Below are positions 1-14,534 of a DNA stretch of 64,000 nucleotides, one piece after another; within the stretch, counting starts at the first letter, position 1; every line of letters starts with the position of its first letter. The notes under the pieces were generated by a model. The model made no database searches. It was not told the origin of the DNA and saw only the letters and a list, made by a program, of their open reading frames with translations. The translations under genes and the position numbers were made by a program. The stretch comes from Marisa cornuarietis. Its lineage: Eukaryota > Mollusca > Gastropoda > Architaenioglossa > Ampullariidae. The DNA is taken from contig SMMW01000584.1 of NCBI GenBank assembly GCA_004794655.1, positions 2,426,001 through 2,490,000 of the forward strand, read 5' to 3'.

Positions 1-850
1 ATCTGTCTTAAATACACGAAAAATGCAATTAAAATTAATACTAACAAAAACAGATTTAACCAATCACTGTCAGAAACTGGATCGCTTCTGGAACAAAATA
101 CAAAACCTGCAAATGGCCTGCCTTTCTACAAGGGTGATAACCACTTCCGGTATTGGACTTCGACCTGTGTTCTTGATGTGTTATGTTTCCGTGCCATCCG
201 ATGATGGATCTGCCTGAGCAAATGCAGGATACAGCCCCAGCCATTATTCACTTTCAGCTTCCGAATGGGTTCAAGGTCGCTAGGATAACCGTAATCCTTC
301 GTAGGAGACTCGAGTAGGAGGCAGAGCCGCGTGAGGTGTCAACCGATTGGCCGACGTTGAACTAATGTTTGCTTCCGCCTAAGGTGAAGGTCGAACTCCT
401 GACAAGATCGTTTTTTTCTAAAAGGACTTTATTAGCATTTCGGGTGTTAAACTCCTCAAACGGACCTGTTTTGAAGCTTCTTAATGTCCTGCGGGCATGC
501 TGTAGCAGTAGTCTTTCTCTATTTCAACCCTGATGGAGCAGGACATTATGTTTATGACTAACGAAATAGCACATCTAAAAATTGTCCCTTCGTCTACAAG
601 GATTCGGAAAGGAATGCGAAGCTCATCACTCATTAGTCACGATTTCCGTAAAAAAAATGTTGAACATGCAAGAGAAAAAACATTTCAGGACGCACGATGC
701 ACTTATTGCAGGAAAAGAGAATTGCTTAATGATTATAAACGACCAAATAAATACGGATGAATTATTAATTTAAATGTGTTCAATTAAAGGTTAAAATCGG
801 TGTAATTTTCTTCTTGTGATGAAACGAAGCTCACGAAAAACATTTTCACA
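1..850. other. Non-coding DNA, nothing recognised
   Basis: AT-rich unique sequence. The open stretches are under 80 codons, lack codon bias, and resemble no family I know. I see no repeat or RNA gene. Confidence 0.5.
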
Positions 851-859
851 TTCACACAC

Positions 860-933
<74 letters not shown>
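851..933. repeat. (CA)n microsatellite
   Basis: An almost pure CA dinucleotide run of about 75 bp. A short (TA)n/(CA)n compound tract follows at about 1001-1043. Open frames across it are poly-Cys-Val artefacts. Confidence 0.97.
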
Positions 934-935
<2 letters not shown>

Positions 936-1186
936 TGAATAATCAGATTGTATCTCTGTTGATATTTGCATGAGTGTGTGATGTCTTGGTTTATATATCT
1001 AAATATATATATATATATATACACACACATACACACAAACGTACATACACACTCATACACGGTTGCAAAGGTGACCTTGCGGCTTGATTCAAAATTTTGT
1101 GCAAAAGAATTTTGCATCATCTCTTGAAAGACTTGTTAGTCGCTGTAAATAAAACACGAATACCCGAGTTCAAGCACAAAGACACA

Positions 1187-1215
1187 CTCACCCCCCACCC
1201 ACCCCACCCCACACA

Positions 1216-1247
<32 letters not shown>
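1187..1247. repeat. CCCCACCC / (CA)n compound microsatellite
   Basis: A C-rich CCCCACCC stretch runs directly into about 15 CA repeats. Confidence 0.9.
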
Positions 1248-1251
<4 letters not shown>

Positions 1252-1735
1252 TTGAATGAACAATGTAATAATGATGTTTTGCCCCAGAAATGCAGAATAT
1301 GATAATATCCCTCCAAAGTGTTTTCCATTTCGTTACCCTGTAGTTCCGAGTGACAGAGAAGCGAATAAAAGAAATTTAGAATACTTAGCACCCTAAAAGT
1401 AAACCGCTTGGGATACATTTTTAGCGCAAGCTCCCACAAACTGAATTGCTGCATCAGCGAAATGCGAGCTGTGTGAGCTGAGCTTCTTTGCGACTGTTAA
1501 GTGCTGTCAAAACCTCTTAGTTTTAGTTTTCATCTAAGTTATGTTCACAGCTCAGGAGTCCTGGTGTACTGTGTCAGTAGTTTGCCTTCATCAAAATAAA
1601 GGTGAAATCCAAAATTCGCAGCAGTCCACTGCCGTTCTCTTTGGAGAGCCTGCTCCAGAAGAAAGTTTTTTTGTGTGAAAGATTTACTTCATGGCCAGAA
1701 CTATCTGGTTCCATTCAATCTAATTCAGGCAGATA

Positions 1736-1790
1736 CACAGACTGGAAGACAGGTAGACAGACAGGCAGACAGACAGGTAGCCAGACGGTA
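1736..1790. repeat. Degenerate CAGA/CAGG tetranucleotide repeat
   Basis: Interspersed AGACAGG, TAGACAGA and AGGCAGAC units form an imperfect 4-bp repeat of about 55 bp. Confidence 0.8.
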
Positions 1791-4429
1791 TACAAATGAC
1801 AGGTGGCAGAGTTTAAAGTAACACCCAGTCTGGTAAGCAAGACTGTGATGCCCAGTGCAAATTCTTTCAAGCAATACGGTTTTTCCCTCTCTCTCTTTCG
1901 CCTTCCTCTTTCATTTATTTCTTCTCTTTACCTGATCTTATTCCCTCGATATATCTTTTCCTTTTTTCTCTTCTCTTATCTCTACATTTCCCTTCATTTT
2001 CCGTTCCTTCATCCGTCATTGATTATTTCCATTTCAATTACCATACCGTAAATCTTCCACTTATTTTCTTTTTATACCCCTTCCCCTGTTTTTGTCTTTG
2101 TGGTCTTTCTTGCCATCCTTTACGTCTTACGCGCTACGCCAGGCATATCTCGTTGCCTAGCTTAAGATACAAATCGTCCACTTTGTTTTTGAAATAAATA
2201 AATACTTCAAGGATATAGTTCAGACCTACCGTAAAGAAGTCAAAGGTGAAGTTGGCGGAGTTCGATTTTGGGGGAAAAATAACAAGGCATGGAAATAGGC
2301 CACAGCTACTAACATTGTCTTTGATCTGACAGTTTTTGAGCAAGGGTCCACGCTGGCGAAATAAATCGCGTTTCACGTTGAAAGGGTTCCCATCCCCCCC
2401 TACGGCACATACAAAGATACAGATAAAAGAGGCTTCGACGGCTTCCAATGCTGAAAGGTGGAGACATTCGATAGGTTTCAGCACAAGCAACTAATAGCAG
2501 GCCAACAATTAAAACAAGTTTGATTCGATTTGAAGGGCGACTTAAAATGTCAGCGTGATATTGGGTCAGGGGTTAGTGGGCTGGAGGTCGAGAATCAAAG
2601 ACAGAAAACGTTTACATTACAGAAAGTCTACCAAGCGATTCCATATAAACTATGACCCAGTTCAAGCATTGGGAATATTATTTTCTTTTTTTTTATTTGA
2701 TGCAAAGGTTTGTGGCGCTCCTGGGGATTACCTGATGCACAATTTATGATTTTGAGGGGTTAAAGTCACGTGGTTTCAGCTAGTTCAGGTTCTCATTTCG
2801 ACAATGTCAGACGCTCCTATAAACTGATATGGCTAACATTCGCAAGGACACGGAAAAGCAATGACCATGACCAGGCTTTTATTAATCCCAGAGGGCGACT
2901 ATAGCTTCGAAAAAATGTTTTCAGTTACAAGATCGGTGCTCGATTACATGGCAAGAAGGGATAGAGTACATAATTAAAGAGAACATTTACTCGACACAAC
3001 GACACATTCCTATATTTAAAGACACTCATACATCATACACACACGCACACAGACCCGACCTTTCTTTTACTGAAGTGTTGAGTAAAACCGATTGTAGATG
3101 TCCATTGCATCTGAATAAATGGAAAAGCACTGGGTTTGAACTCCTTCAAACAAATTAATCTGCTAGGATGAGTTTGGGTATGAAGAAAATGCCAAGAGGT
3201 TTCCTGGCAGTTTCCTTATTGTAAAAAGAAGCTTAATCCCTGTTTAACACCAATGACCTTACAATAACTATTGACAATCCTGCTCAAAAGTGATCCTTGT
3301 TGGACGAACAAGTTGCAAACTAGCAGAGAAAGGAAAAAAAAAGAAATTCAATCAACGACTGATCGAAAATATTCAAGACTGCTGTGCCGACTGAAGAACT
3401 ATTCAGTTTTTCGGACAAGTAACACTCGTTGCCAACTCAATTTTCACGATGTTTTGTGTTCACGTCCCATTTATGTCGACAGTCAAAAACAGTAAACAAT
3501 ATTAACACTTTTGCCGTTTACAGCACTATTTTGTCTATAATATTCCTAAAATATATACACATCTCTTTTGATCTATCGACCTTCAATTCTAGATAATTAT
3601 CATCACACCAATCACAACAAAATTTGATTGAAAATCCCCACGAACTTTCTTATGCCTCTTCAACCGTCAGCAATGCAGCAGCGTCTGAAAATTGACGGTA
3701 TAACTATTCCATTTTATATGTCTGCAGCTGTCAGTGTACATCATGCACAACGGGTGATAAATAGCAGCCCTGAGGAGACCAGAGTAGCGACTATTCACAA
3801 AACTCTTTGCTCTCTGCAAGTAAACAAATCCGAAAATACCTACTGATGTGAAAGATTATAAAAGAGTTCAGTCTTTGCTAAACAGTGGTTGTACTGTGTT
3901 CAATTCAGATATCAACAAAAACAGGCAGTTTTGCATGTGCTATGGTTCTTCCAGATGCTTATACAATGTATCTGTGTCATCAACAATATTTGTCATCAGC
4001 ACCATTTCCGTTCCTATATGCAGATTGCAGTGGATCCTGTTTGCTGCCTACAGGTTATGATAAAATCCTTGACAATTCCAGTGCTACTGGCCAAAAATCG
4101 TCTGGTTAATGAGAATGAACTTTCTTCTGAAGTGGAAAATTTTTTCGAAATTTCTAGGGGCTATAACGTGACCTATATCTAGAGAGAGTTAAAACAGAGT
4201 TTGAAACACTCCACCCATCTGAACAGCACAGCAATGCAAGACACGCATACATATCACAGCTGGGATCTGCGCCATATTATACAAAGGATAATGCAGGTCA
4301 TACAGAACAGTTTTCATTTGTCTAGCAACTGATTGAGGTACACATCATATTCTGTATCTACACGTAGTAAAAGTATTCTCATTATCATCAACCTTATGGC
4401 TCCTCAAAACCTCATGGCTGTTAAATACG

Positions 4430-4635
4430 TTTACGTCTTCTCTTTCTCTTCTCTTTCTTCAGATGAATTCGTTTTCCTTCTCTTTCTTTCTTTTGTCTTC
4501 AGGTGAAGTCATCTTCCTTCTCCTCTTTCTCTACCTGTCCTGCAGGAAAAATTGTCTTCCTCCTTTTCTTTGTGTACTCTTCCTTCTGAGGAAATACTTT
4601 CCTTCTTCTCTTTCACTACTCTTCATTTTTTAACA
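4430..4635. repeat. Polypyrimidine tract with imperfect repeated units
   Basis: About 200 bp on the plus strand is dominated by CTTCC/TTCTC. It contains three or four imperfect copies of a unit of roughly 60 bp, marked by TCTTCAG(A/G)TGAA-like words followed by TTTTCCTTCTC. A degenerate minisatellite is the simplest reading. Confidence 0.55.
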
Positions 4636-6505
4636 TTTTGGGAATAAGGTGTTGGAGTGCATATGTAAGAGTTACGACAGATAAGAAACACATAAAAGTG
4701 ACGAAAGCCATGGCTCTCCGTCATGCTAAACTTTCTACAAGAAAATTCGAACAGGACGAACCCAGAGAAGTAAAAGTGTTACCAGTTAAAGCCCTTGAAC
4801 AGCACACTGACAGCCATGCTACTGATCGAGTCCTCGCTGTTCTTTTTGTCGGGGGGGAGAAAGAGGGCTTCTCACTGAGGTGCCCATCAAGAGAGTAAGC
4901 AGCATTCAGTCACCTCGTGAAGAAACGTACAGCTGAACTCCTTAACAACCTTCATTTGCATGTCTTCAGGGAGCTCTTCTTGTCGCCGATCTTGCCTATT
5001 TGGTGTATGCCGTGACGGCCATGTCTATCGACGTGAGTTAATCCCGGTCGCTATTCTCGGTAATTTTCTCTTCCAGCGATCACTACAGCAACCCTGTTGC
5101 TGCACGAGTCTTGCCCTGAAGCAACGAGTAACTAGTCACTTCAATTCTTAGAACATCTTTATCATTATCAATCGTTATTTCGTAGTTTGTGAGGCAGTTA
5201 CCCAAGCTAAAAAGCACAACCCCGCTCAATTCAACGACCGTCACCACCAAAACTACCCTCGACGTTTTCAACATCAGCATCATGAAATCAACACAGTACC
5301 AGCTAAGGCAGTGAGTTTGCTCTCAATGTAGCAGCAACCTCAAAGAAAGAATAACATGGCTTCGCGGGGACAAAAAGTCCAGAACCATTTTTTAGGAGGC
5401 TGGTTCTTTATGCACTCAGGGAGTATTAAAAAATGTAAGAAGGGCTTGTCGTAACGTGATGGAGTAGGACAAGCTTGAGAAGATCCAAGAAAATGATCAG
5501 TGTGAAAGAACCTTAGAATATTCCTTTGTTCATTTTTTGTCTTCCTGCTCCCTACGTTTTCTCCTGTGTTTATTTTTATCCGCCAAACTTTGTCGTAGCA
5601 GTATAATTAAATTTTCCCTATGGGTTATGCAAAAACACAGTATGTGTGACCAATAAATAAAAAATGACAGGATGAGGGCGAAAACAAATCCTGTAACGGA
5701 AGATTATTTTTCGTGTGTTTGGGACTACTGTCACAGAATGTGGGAACGTTTTTTCGAAGAAGATCTCTGTTAATTGGTTTGCATTTTTTAAACAATTACA
5801 CATGTGACATTTTAAAAAGTGTAAGCTTTAACACACCTCTGATGGTGCAGTAGTTGAAAAAAAGATCGAGAGAATAGAAGGCTGTCAATGCTCAAAATTT
5901 ATTATCAATCATTAAGAAGGCTAGTAATGGTGGTGGTGGTGGTGGTGGCGGCGGCGGCGGCGGTGGTGGTGGTGGTAATGATTTTCGTTGATTTTTACAC
6001 CACATTTTCCTCTAAGGAACTCAGCGCATACATTTATAATGAACTCAAGAAACGCAAACTGCTTTGTCAGTAAGACAAGAAAGGATGAACGTGCAGTGCA
6101 CTTTGTCGTACACTGTCCTCAACGTATCCCCTTGAAGTCGATCACAAGATATAAATATAAATCAAATGTACAGAGCCAGCATCTTGGGTTAGTTAAAAAA
6201 ACCAATGGGGGGGTTTATGGAGGTTCACGAGAAGAATCAGGCAAACGAGCGAGAGGTACGTAGGCGGAGGGTAAGAAAGGAGACACATGGGCGAAAGAGA
6301 AATCGAAGAAGTGTTTGCTCATTTCCGGTGACAATGCAAAATTAAACGATTTCCAGCAGTCCACAGGTAAAAAATAACTTTTTTAGAGATACATGATTTT
6401 GTATGATACGTTATAGGCCAAAATAAAAAAGTAACTGCTGCTCTAGAACTTAAAAACTATTGTTATCTCCCCTAATTCTGCGTATAAGAAGGGAATAAAG
6501 TCACA
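4636..6505. other. Non-coding DNA
   Basis: Contains an 86-codon plus-strand open stretch at 4638-4898 without recognisable domain, signal peptide or codon bias. I see nothing else except the GGT/GGC repeat listed separately. Confidence 0.4.
5927..5977. repeat. (GGT)n(GGC)n(GGT)n trinucleotide repeat
   Basis: Seventeen trinucleotides in the pattern GGT, then GGC, then GGT. The poly-Val/Ala translation has no supporting coding context. Confidence 0.95.
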
Positions 6506-6624
6506 AGGTATTTTCTTTGATACATATAGCTGAAAATATAAGTGTGAGGGGCACTCTTGAAACTTGGAACACTAAAGCCCCTCACACTGTCATATTTTAA
6601 GTTATATCTATTAAAGAAAATCCT
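6506..6624. repeat. Long inverted repeat (hairpin or foldback element)
   Basis: The arm at 6506-6552 and the arm at 6577-6624 are reverse complements over about 47 bases with only a few mismatches and small gaps. Both contain ATTTTCTTT, then AAAATAT, and end in GTGTGAGGGGC next to a 24-nt loop. The DNA or an RNA from either strand could fold into a near-perfect hairpin. A small MITE or foldback element is the most likely source. A microRNA-type precursor is less likely because the arms are long and AT-rich. Confidence 0.8.
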
Positions 6625-9600
6625 AAGACCTAAGGAAAAAATATTATTTTACACTTTAGTGCTTTTTAAATAAAGATGAGTTTAAAAATTTGTCCTTTTT
6701 TAACTTAACTTTGTAGGCGAGTGGAGCTATGTGAGATAAAATCCAACGCTGACCTTCCGATTGATGTTGAGAATGTGACCTCATGATTTGATCCAGGAAT
6801 GTGAAACTTCACAGACCCGAAAAAACAACTCCTTTCCACCATCTACCCATTCAACACCAACCTCTTATCCGTCTGAAACACAAAATGATGCAGCAAGACT
6901 TTCAACCCTCCACACGAATGAACAAAGAAAAGTGCGGCTCAGCAAAACTTCGTACGAGGCTAACTTCAGAAAATAATTGTATACATCTGCTCTTAATGCT
7001 GACAGGAAAGATTTTCCTAAATGTTATAGGCTTATGGCAATAGTTTATTTTATTTCATTTAACAAATGCGTAAGAAAGTAAGGGAAAAATCATTCTAAAT
7101 ATCTGCCTACATTATTTTCTTTAGTTGGTTTTAGTTAATTGACTCCTCTTCCACTTTTTGTCTTAACAAAAGTTTATAGTTCATGAAACTGCGCAATAAT
7201 TGCAATATATGTCATTAGTGAATGTGTGCTCTTATTCTTTGTAACATTTTCTAGCATCGTCTTTCATTCTTTGTTTTTATTTTTGCGCAAACCTCTCTCC
7301 CTCTATCTGTCTCCGAACTGTGTGTGCTTGATGTTCTATCATAAAAGGTTCCTGTTCTGATCGATAAGTGTAAGCGAAAAAAATATTTTCTCTCACATAG
7401 ATTCTTATCGACGGAAGTATGATCACTTCCGTTAAAAGTTTTCCCCGCCTCCTTTCTTTCCGTTTGTCCATTTTTTCTCTCGTCACTCGTCTTCTTTTGC
7501 ACCTCCTCGTCTTCTTCACTCAGAAACCCGTTATCTGTGAAGCTAAATCTGCAGCACTCGTAATGACCTAAATGTTGTTCATTAATGTACCTATAGCCTA
7601 AAGTCACTATCTAGCAAGCCCTCGACAATGGGCCAATTTTCTTTCTTAATCTCCCTTTCCTTATCTCTCCCCATACCCCTCCCCATCTGGCTCTTTAAAG
7701 GGTGGTAAGTGTGTCTAGCGCCATACACCAATTATTCATGAAGCCACCAGCTTTCTCCTTCTAGCTTATGTGCGATTTCATTGTGTTTACAATGCAAATT
7801 GACTTTCTAAAAGAAAATCTTATCCGGAGGAAGGCAAGTGGATACTAACGCATTTTACATTTGTGTTTACTCCTAATTGCGGCCTGCAAAGCGGGTCTGT
7901 TATGGGTCATGGTGCTTGTGATTCAGCAAAATGCGAACGTATACTCATATAAAACAAAGTGCTTTTTTGAATCATTGGGATGTGAAGATCAAAATCCTAT
8001 GCATGAAACGAAGAAAAAAAGCATGTGGTAACTGCCAGACACGCGGAACTTTTGCTACCATCTGAAGGTCGATACAAAATCCGATATAAAATCTCTCCAA
8101 ATGAACACAAATCACCATCATAAGGAGGGACGTGTGCATTTTAGTCCCATAGCGTTTCATATTCCAGACCCGGTATATGTTGCAATATTTATGTTATTAC
8201 ACTTATTGTAGAAATCAGACGTGAAATTCGAGAGATTTGCTGCTGCTACGAGACATAATCATAGAACGCGTCCGGCAGCTCCATCGGAAATGCACGTAAT
8301 CTCCCTGTCAGCAATTATTATTTGTGAACGTGCTACAGAGTGCAATGGCCTGATTTGCTTAAGAATATTCTGAAAATCTTCGAGAATCCCAGATTCTGTT
8401 TAAGGAAACAGACTCTTTGTCTGCAAACAGAGAGCCAACCAGTCCAACAATGTACCAGACGTCAAAGGAAGATTCAATTCTCATTAAAGTCATTGTCCTC
8501 GACCAGGACGAAATTCATCGACGCTAAACTTTGGCTAAACATCATTTACAAAACGCAAAGAAATCAGTTAAAGACAGCAAAACTTCTGACAAAAGTTTAT
8601 AAAAAGTTTCAAGAGAATGATGATTTATCCTATGAATAATACGCTGTGTTTGTGCTTCGAAAGGTAAAGTTCTCGCAGAACAGAATTCAGCGTTGCGCTA
8701 AAAATAGAATTGGCCGACTTGGCTGAAATGTTTCTATGTCTAATTTTGCGGTGATGATGCTCAGACGCACCAGACTTCAGTCAATGTCTAGCTCAACAGT
8801 GTTGAATGAAAAGGTCGAATCAGATACCTCTATTTGTCATGAGAAAGCAAATGTCGAAAGACTCGTAGAAACCGTTGTTTATCTCGCTTCTTTCCCAAAA
8901 ACCAGGTGTTGACGTCTTTGAAGTGTCGAGGGCGTCGTAGAATATGCGTAGGCGCCGTGTATAGGAATTTACAGCCGCAATAAGGTGGAGAAAAGCTCAT
9001 CTCGCATGTGTTGAAGCTTTAGTACATGCGCAGCAACGTACAAACAAGAGTACTGTCGCCCAGACAAAAGCTGTGAGATCATCTGTTCTAGGTGGAATTT
9101 AAAATAAAATCTTTACATACTTACTTAGCGTAGGTAGAGTACAAAACGTAACACCAAGTCACGTTTCTCTAATCCTTTTGATTTCTTTCAGAGGATATGT
9201 CGACTGATCGTGGTTTTAACATTTTTCCTAAGGATCTTAACAAAGTCTTGGAAACCACAACGGAAAGTGATACGTGGTCCTTTCATAAGTACTCTGTAGA
9301 CTCAACGAAAAGAAGTACAGGAATCTGGCTTCTTCCTTCTTTGTTTGTATATTAGTAACCTGGTGACGTACCACGTTAAAAACTTCGATAGTGACTGCAT
9401 TTTGTCCAGCCTAGGTCTGGAGTGCCGGAGTTCGTCGCTATATCCCATTAACACGAAAAACTCTTATAAAACATATCTTGCCTAAAATGCAACATCCGAT
9501 GACGTGGTATGCTTTCTTGCATCAAAAAAGGGATGCAGGATCGACGAACGTTGATGTGAACCAACCAAAAAATTTATCTCCCTGTAAAACCCCTTTTGTT

Positions 9601-12600
9601 AAACGACGGTTTTTGTAACGATGCGATTTGCCTCCAATATCTCAATTTAACGCGCCTTTGATGTAAATGGGTACATTATTGCCTATTTGAGACCTGACGA
9701 TAGCATATAAAAAACAAAACAAAACAAAAAAAAGAATTTGGACATAAACTGTAGTTCCTGAATAATGGAAGAGACGAGTAGACGGTGGCTAGTCATGTAC
9801 AATTCAAAGCGCGAAGTGTGTACTTTCGGGAAAATTTTGTTTTAATCCAGAAGTATTGAGTCAGAATGGCACGTTTTCGTGACTTTAGAATGCTTCTGTT
9901 GACTGTCTAGAACAGAAACCTGAATGACTTGGCTGAGTGTTTTGGACATATTAAAGTTTAGTTGTATGGTGATCGAACCTTTTTCTTCGCACATAACAGT
10001 TCTAAAGCTGTGGTTTTGACTGTTTGCGGTCATGAAGACCATCTTCTCTTGCAGCCAATCTCAAAGGTTGAGGATAGGGTCAGAGGAGGATCGGGAAGAG
10101 AGATGCAATTGGCACTCATTACATCATAGTTGAAGTTGCATGGATTTCAGGTATTTCTCTCGATGGATTATTGAAATGCTACGGCCTTACATGAGTAACC
10201 TAACGCCTGCGCAGCTCCCAAGAGAATGTCCACAAGAGGAAGTTTTTAAGATTCATTCATGCGATTTTGTCTTCTATTTTTCCCGCAGACCATGTCCATC
10301 TTGCATTTCTAGAAGCAAACTCCTTCTTCCCTCTTTTCTTTGCCCTTCTCCGACTTGAAACTTAGGATGTTAAAGAAGTAAATAAGAAAGATTTATGAAG
10401 GGTGAAGAGAGATTTTTTCCCATCTACGTCAAGAACTCTTACTTAATAATAAAGGCTAAAGGTTGTTTGAGAGTTATTGTTTTTCGATGCTCAATACTCT
10501 CATCTGTCTGCTCACGCACTGGCGAACCGTCTCGATTGTTGTTGCTGGTGCTGCGGACCTACATTACAAAAATGAAGGGCCATGGCTGGTGCTGCTACAG
10601 TTTCATCCTGTGTAATGGATATCGTGCTTCTGCAGTCCTAGTTTTAAGTACGGTTCCTCTCTAGGTGACAATATTCTTGGCATCGGCCTGATCAATTCAT
10701 GATCAACAATGCCGAGTGCCTGTTCAGACATGTCTGGCACCGGAAACCTGATGGTCCCTTGAGCCAAAAATAATGATCGGTTAATCGCTTTGACGGCCCA
10801 GAAAATGGTCTAAACGTGAAGCGTATAATAACCCTCTCAAGAGATGTGCAAAAGAAAAATCTAACCCATCAACACAGGGCTGACGCTACTGCAAGCGATA
10901 TGGACCGAGGCCTACGACTCTTACTCATACATTAACACCAAGCTCGTGGATTGGTTCATATTATATCATTAACTAGTTTTTTTTCTAAGAGTGATAATGT
11001 GAATAAGCTTGTCATTTTACTTGTATAAAGAAAGAGAAAAAAGAGAAAGGTTTTGTTCAGAGAAAATGTGGTTGAGAGAAAAAAAGCGGTATTTTGCGTT
11101 CAGAGTGTCGCCATGGGTACAGGGACAGCACTCTAGTTTTAAGAAGAGAAATGCACGCCAAGGACGGACAGAAGAGGGTGTCAGGGTGAGAAGGTAGATG
11201 GATGTTTGCCCGTGTAAGAAGGTAAATTGGTATTAATTAACGTCTGCAAGGATAGAGAAGCTGAGATCAGCCAAAGTGAAGATAAGAAAAGATGCTTCCG
11301 TAGATATCAGTTGACAACTTTGCGGCCAATCACGACTGTGGAGATGTCACGATGACTGCGGTGAAACCACTGGCTACGTCGACGATACCGAGAAACCGAT
11401 ACACACAACCGCAATGCAATGTTGAGAACCAAGTAAGCTAAAGAGGATGTGGATGAGACAAAGAAAACGATGCACGTAGACAAAAAGAGAAGGATAGAGA
11501 GCTGAAGTGCCTGCGGACATCGGTTACCACATGTTTGACTTAGAATTAGAAATTTCTTTTCATTTTACTTACACACACTGCCCTAAATCTGTTTCTCTCT
11601 CTCTTTCATTCTTCCTTCTTCTTCCTTCTGATACGGACGAAAATAAACGTGCAAATATCCCCCTACAGCACTGTCGGCAAATGTAGGGTGACGTCATCAT
11701 TCTTGCCTCTCATGCAGTCTACTGAACTCCCGTTAGGTGGAATGAGCTCTGTTCAGATGCCCCAATCTCCCATGCGAGGAGGGAGCAGACGTGGGGTGGC
11801 AAGGAGACGCTAATGAACTCCCACAGATAAACATTGAAAAGTCAAGGAATAAAATGTTTTAGATGGCCTTCATTTAATGTTGCTTGGAAAGTGCGCTGAC
11901 AATGAAAATGCCAAACTAGTTGTCTGTCGCTGGCTTTCCAATGTGATGTACACTGAGGAAGAGTCTCGTTCGTCTTGCCTGGGCTTAAAAACATTAAAAT
12001 AAATCTGACGTGGATAAAGTGGCGTTGAAACGCAAGTGGTGTTCGGGATCTGTTTGTGATTCATCCATGGCACGGGTTTGAAGAATAACGGGATCGAATT
12101 GGGAGAGATTGAAAAACTGTCACTAGAAAAATAGCGCAGGAGGAAATCCTGTCGTGGATGACATATTGATTTTAAAAAGCATGGCTTTGATCTCAGGTTG
12201 CTTATTTGCAGTGGAGGCAACAAGAACAGGAGTAAAAGAGGGAGGAGAAAAAAATCAACAAAAAAAGACGAAGATTTAGAACAAAAGGAACAAGAACAGC
12301 AATAATAAGAACAACAAGAAATACACGAAGAACAAGACTAAAAAATAATCTGGAACAAAAAAATCTTATGTGATGGTAATGGCACTGGGCAGTAATGACT
12401 GACATTTTAGTTTTGGTGACAACTGAAGTGAAAAAATATTTAAAGTAATTGTATTAACAACTTTTTCCTTGCGTCCGCTTATTTGCATTTACTTTCATTT
12501 TCATAAATAAATGAATGCATGTAACAGGTTGTTAATGTATACTGTAAGGTATACGTAGAGAAAACTGCTCCCCAAATCAGACTTAAAGTTAAAACTACCA

Positions 12601-14534
12601 AGAGAATACTCTTGGGCCCTCTAACGACCCTCATTAAAATTGGATCAGGGCAAGAGGTTAACAGGGTGCATTGTTTTTGTGTCCAAGTGGTAACCTTTTA
12701 GACACTCATAGATTGCAATTAGTCACACGATGACTGCAAGTTTAACACTTGAATTCATCTCAGGGGTGTTGCACGTATAAGGACACGCATTAAGGGAGCT
12801 ATAGATCCTCCAGACGTGGGAGGTTTAGAAAAGGAGGGGGTCTTGAAAGCTGCGAATGAGGAATTATGGAAGGCAGGAGATGTCATCTTCTGCTTTAATG
12901 CAGTCAGAGTGCCCACTGGGTCTGTTGCCTGGGGAACCAAGGTCTCTGCCGCTTCTCGATAACTCTTCGCCTTACTATTAACCGCTTGCGCGTGAGGCAG
13001 CGGAGAAGCGAAGCCCCTATAATTAGCTCGGGGAACATTTGGAGCGCGTAATGCTGCCTATGTGCCTTTCTAAAAGCAAAGGCTGCGCGAAGGAGTCCGT
13101 AGCAGGCAAGAGACACTGGCAATAGGAGAACCCCATGGTCTTGAAGATCGGGAAGGGGATAACTTTTTTCTGGATTTCTGCTATATGATGGAACTAGCTA
13201 GCCTTTCGTTGGGCCTTCCAAAGATAAGCAAGAAATTGCCTGGACAGATTGTGCTAGACGTTCGGACACTAAAAAGACAATTCATGAGCTATTGAAGAAA
13301 ATTAGCTTTGAAGACCTTTCGACTTTAAAGAAAGGAAACCTTGTCTGAAATGTATATGAATATGATCATAAGAATGCTCAAAATTAAATTGCACGTTTGA
13401 GTACAAAAGAATATTCAGGTGGAGTTGTAAGTCATATTTTTCATGTAGACAATGCTTGAACTTTAGATCGGTTATCCTCGATGGGCTTTACACGCGATAG
13501 ATTTGAGAGGAATAAGCCTAAACATCTATCCACGGTCCTTCTCTTACTACTGCAAAATCATCACATTTAAAAAAATTGACACTCTTTGCTGGGGGGAGAG
13601 AGCTGCAACCACAAAAATAAACGAAAGAAAGAAAACAAGACATTTTGCAGAGAGAGAGAGAGAGAGCTGCTCAATGATGTCAGTTCTCAGCAAACCCTTA
13701 GGCCATCTTACCTAGCAACGGCCTCAGAAGTCAGAAAAGCAAATGTCTTAAATCTGAAGGGGATAAAAGTTATACAGACAAAACAGGATGTTAGAGAAGT
13801 AAATAAGAACGATATATACAAGACGGAAAGAGAAATATAAAAAAGTGAAGTCTATGTGAATATAACATAAATGTGTCTGCAAAAAATATATCCAAATACG
13901 ATGAAGACAAATGACGCTAAAGGAAGAGCGATACGCTCACAAAACATGAGTAGGGAAGGTAATGACAGTGGAGAAGGTGGCCAGCGGCACCACAAAATGG
14001 ACTTGGTACTAGATACATAATTAAATTAGCGGACAAGCTGAGGCACACCATACCGATTGCAGGCCTTGAAATGGCACGTGACACGGTAGATTCCTTTGGT
14101 GGTCGTCAGGGTGGATTTTCACCTGCAGGGGAAATAATTTTTAAATGACGTGCAGACACTTTACATGGTGATCAAATCGAAAGTGTTCTGAAACTGTTGG
14201 AATCTGGAATAAAGAAGAAGAAGAAGCATTTGGGATGCACGTACTTCCCGTTGAGCTGGGAGCTGATGATATTTAGGATAAAGGAGTTAATTAAGATACG
14301 TTTGTCTGCTACATAAACTCGTTATATTCAACTACTATAGTCATCCCTACCAAATGACCAAGAGTATAATATAAGTAAAAGTAACACTGACTAGAGCTGT
14401 CTACGTATCTCAACATCCCTTCTTCAGCAACTAATTGCTAGGTAACTGGTACGTTCAGTGCACACCACTCTGTGATGAACTCAGGGCATGAAACTGTTAT
14501 AGACTGCCGACATTTGGTCTCTCTTCGTGCCCCT
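6625..14534. other. Long non-coding stretch, no supported gene
   Basis: About 7.9 kb of AT-rich unique sequence. Small features seen: an ATGCAAAT octamer near 7791, an A-rich AAAACAAAAC patch near 9715, an AAC/AAG-rich patch near 12230-12370 and a (GA)n run near 13653. A more GC-rich block at about 12880-13130 is open on the minus strand, but I recognise nothing in it. Other open stretches are below 120 codons and show no consistent splice sites or codon bias. Confidence 0.4.

Larger units (their letters stand above)
934..4429. other. Non-coding DNA with small simple repeats
   Basis: AT-rich unique sequence with pyrimidine-rich patches (about 1880-2110). Apart from the short tandem repeats listed separately I find no coding signal, no retrotransposon motif and no RNA gene. 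Confidence 0.45.

Noticed and set aside
10716..10735. AGACATGTCT, a p53-family half-site
   Set aside because: The neighbouring half-site has several mismatches and a 10-bp palindrome is expected by chance in 64 kb.
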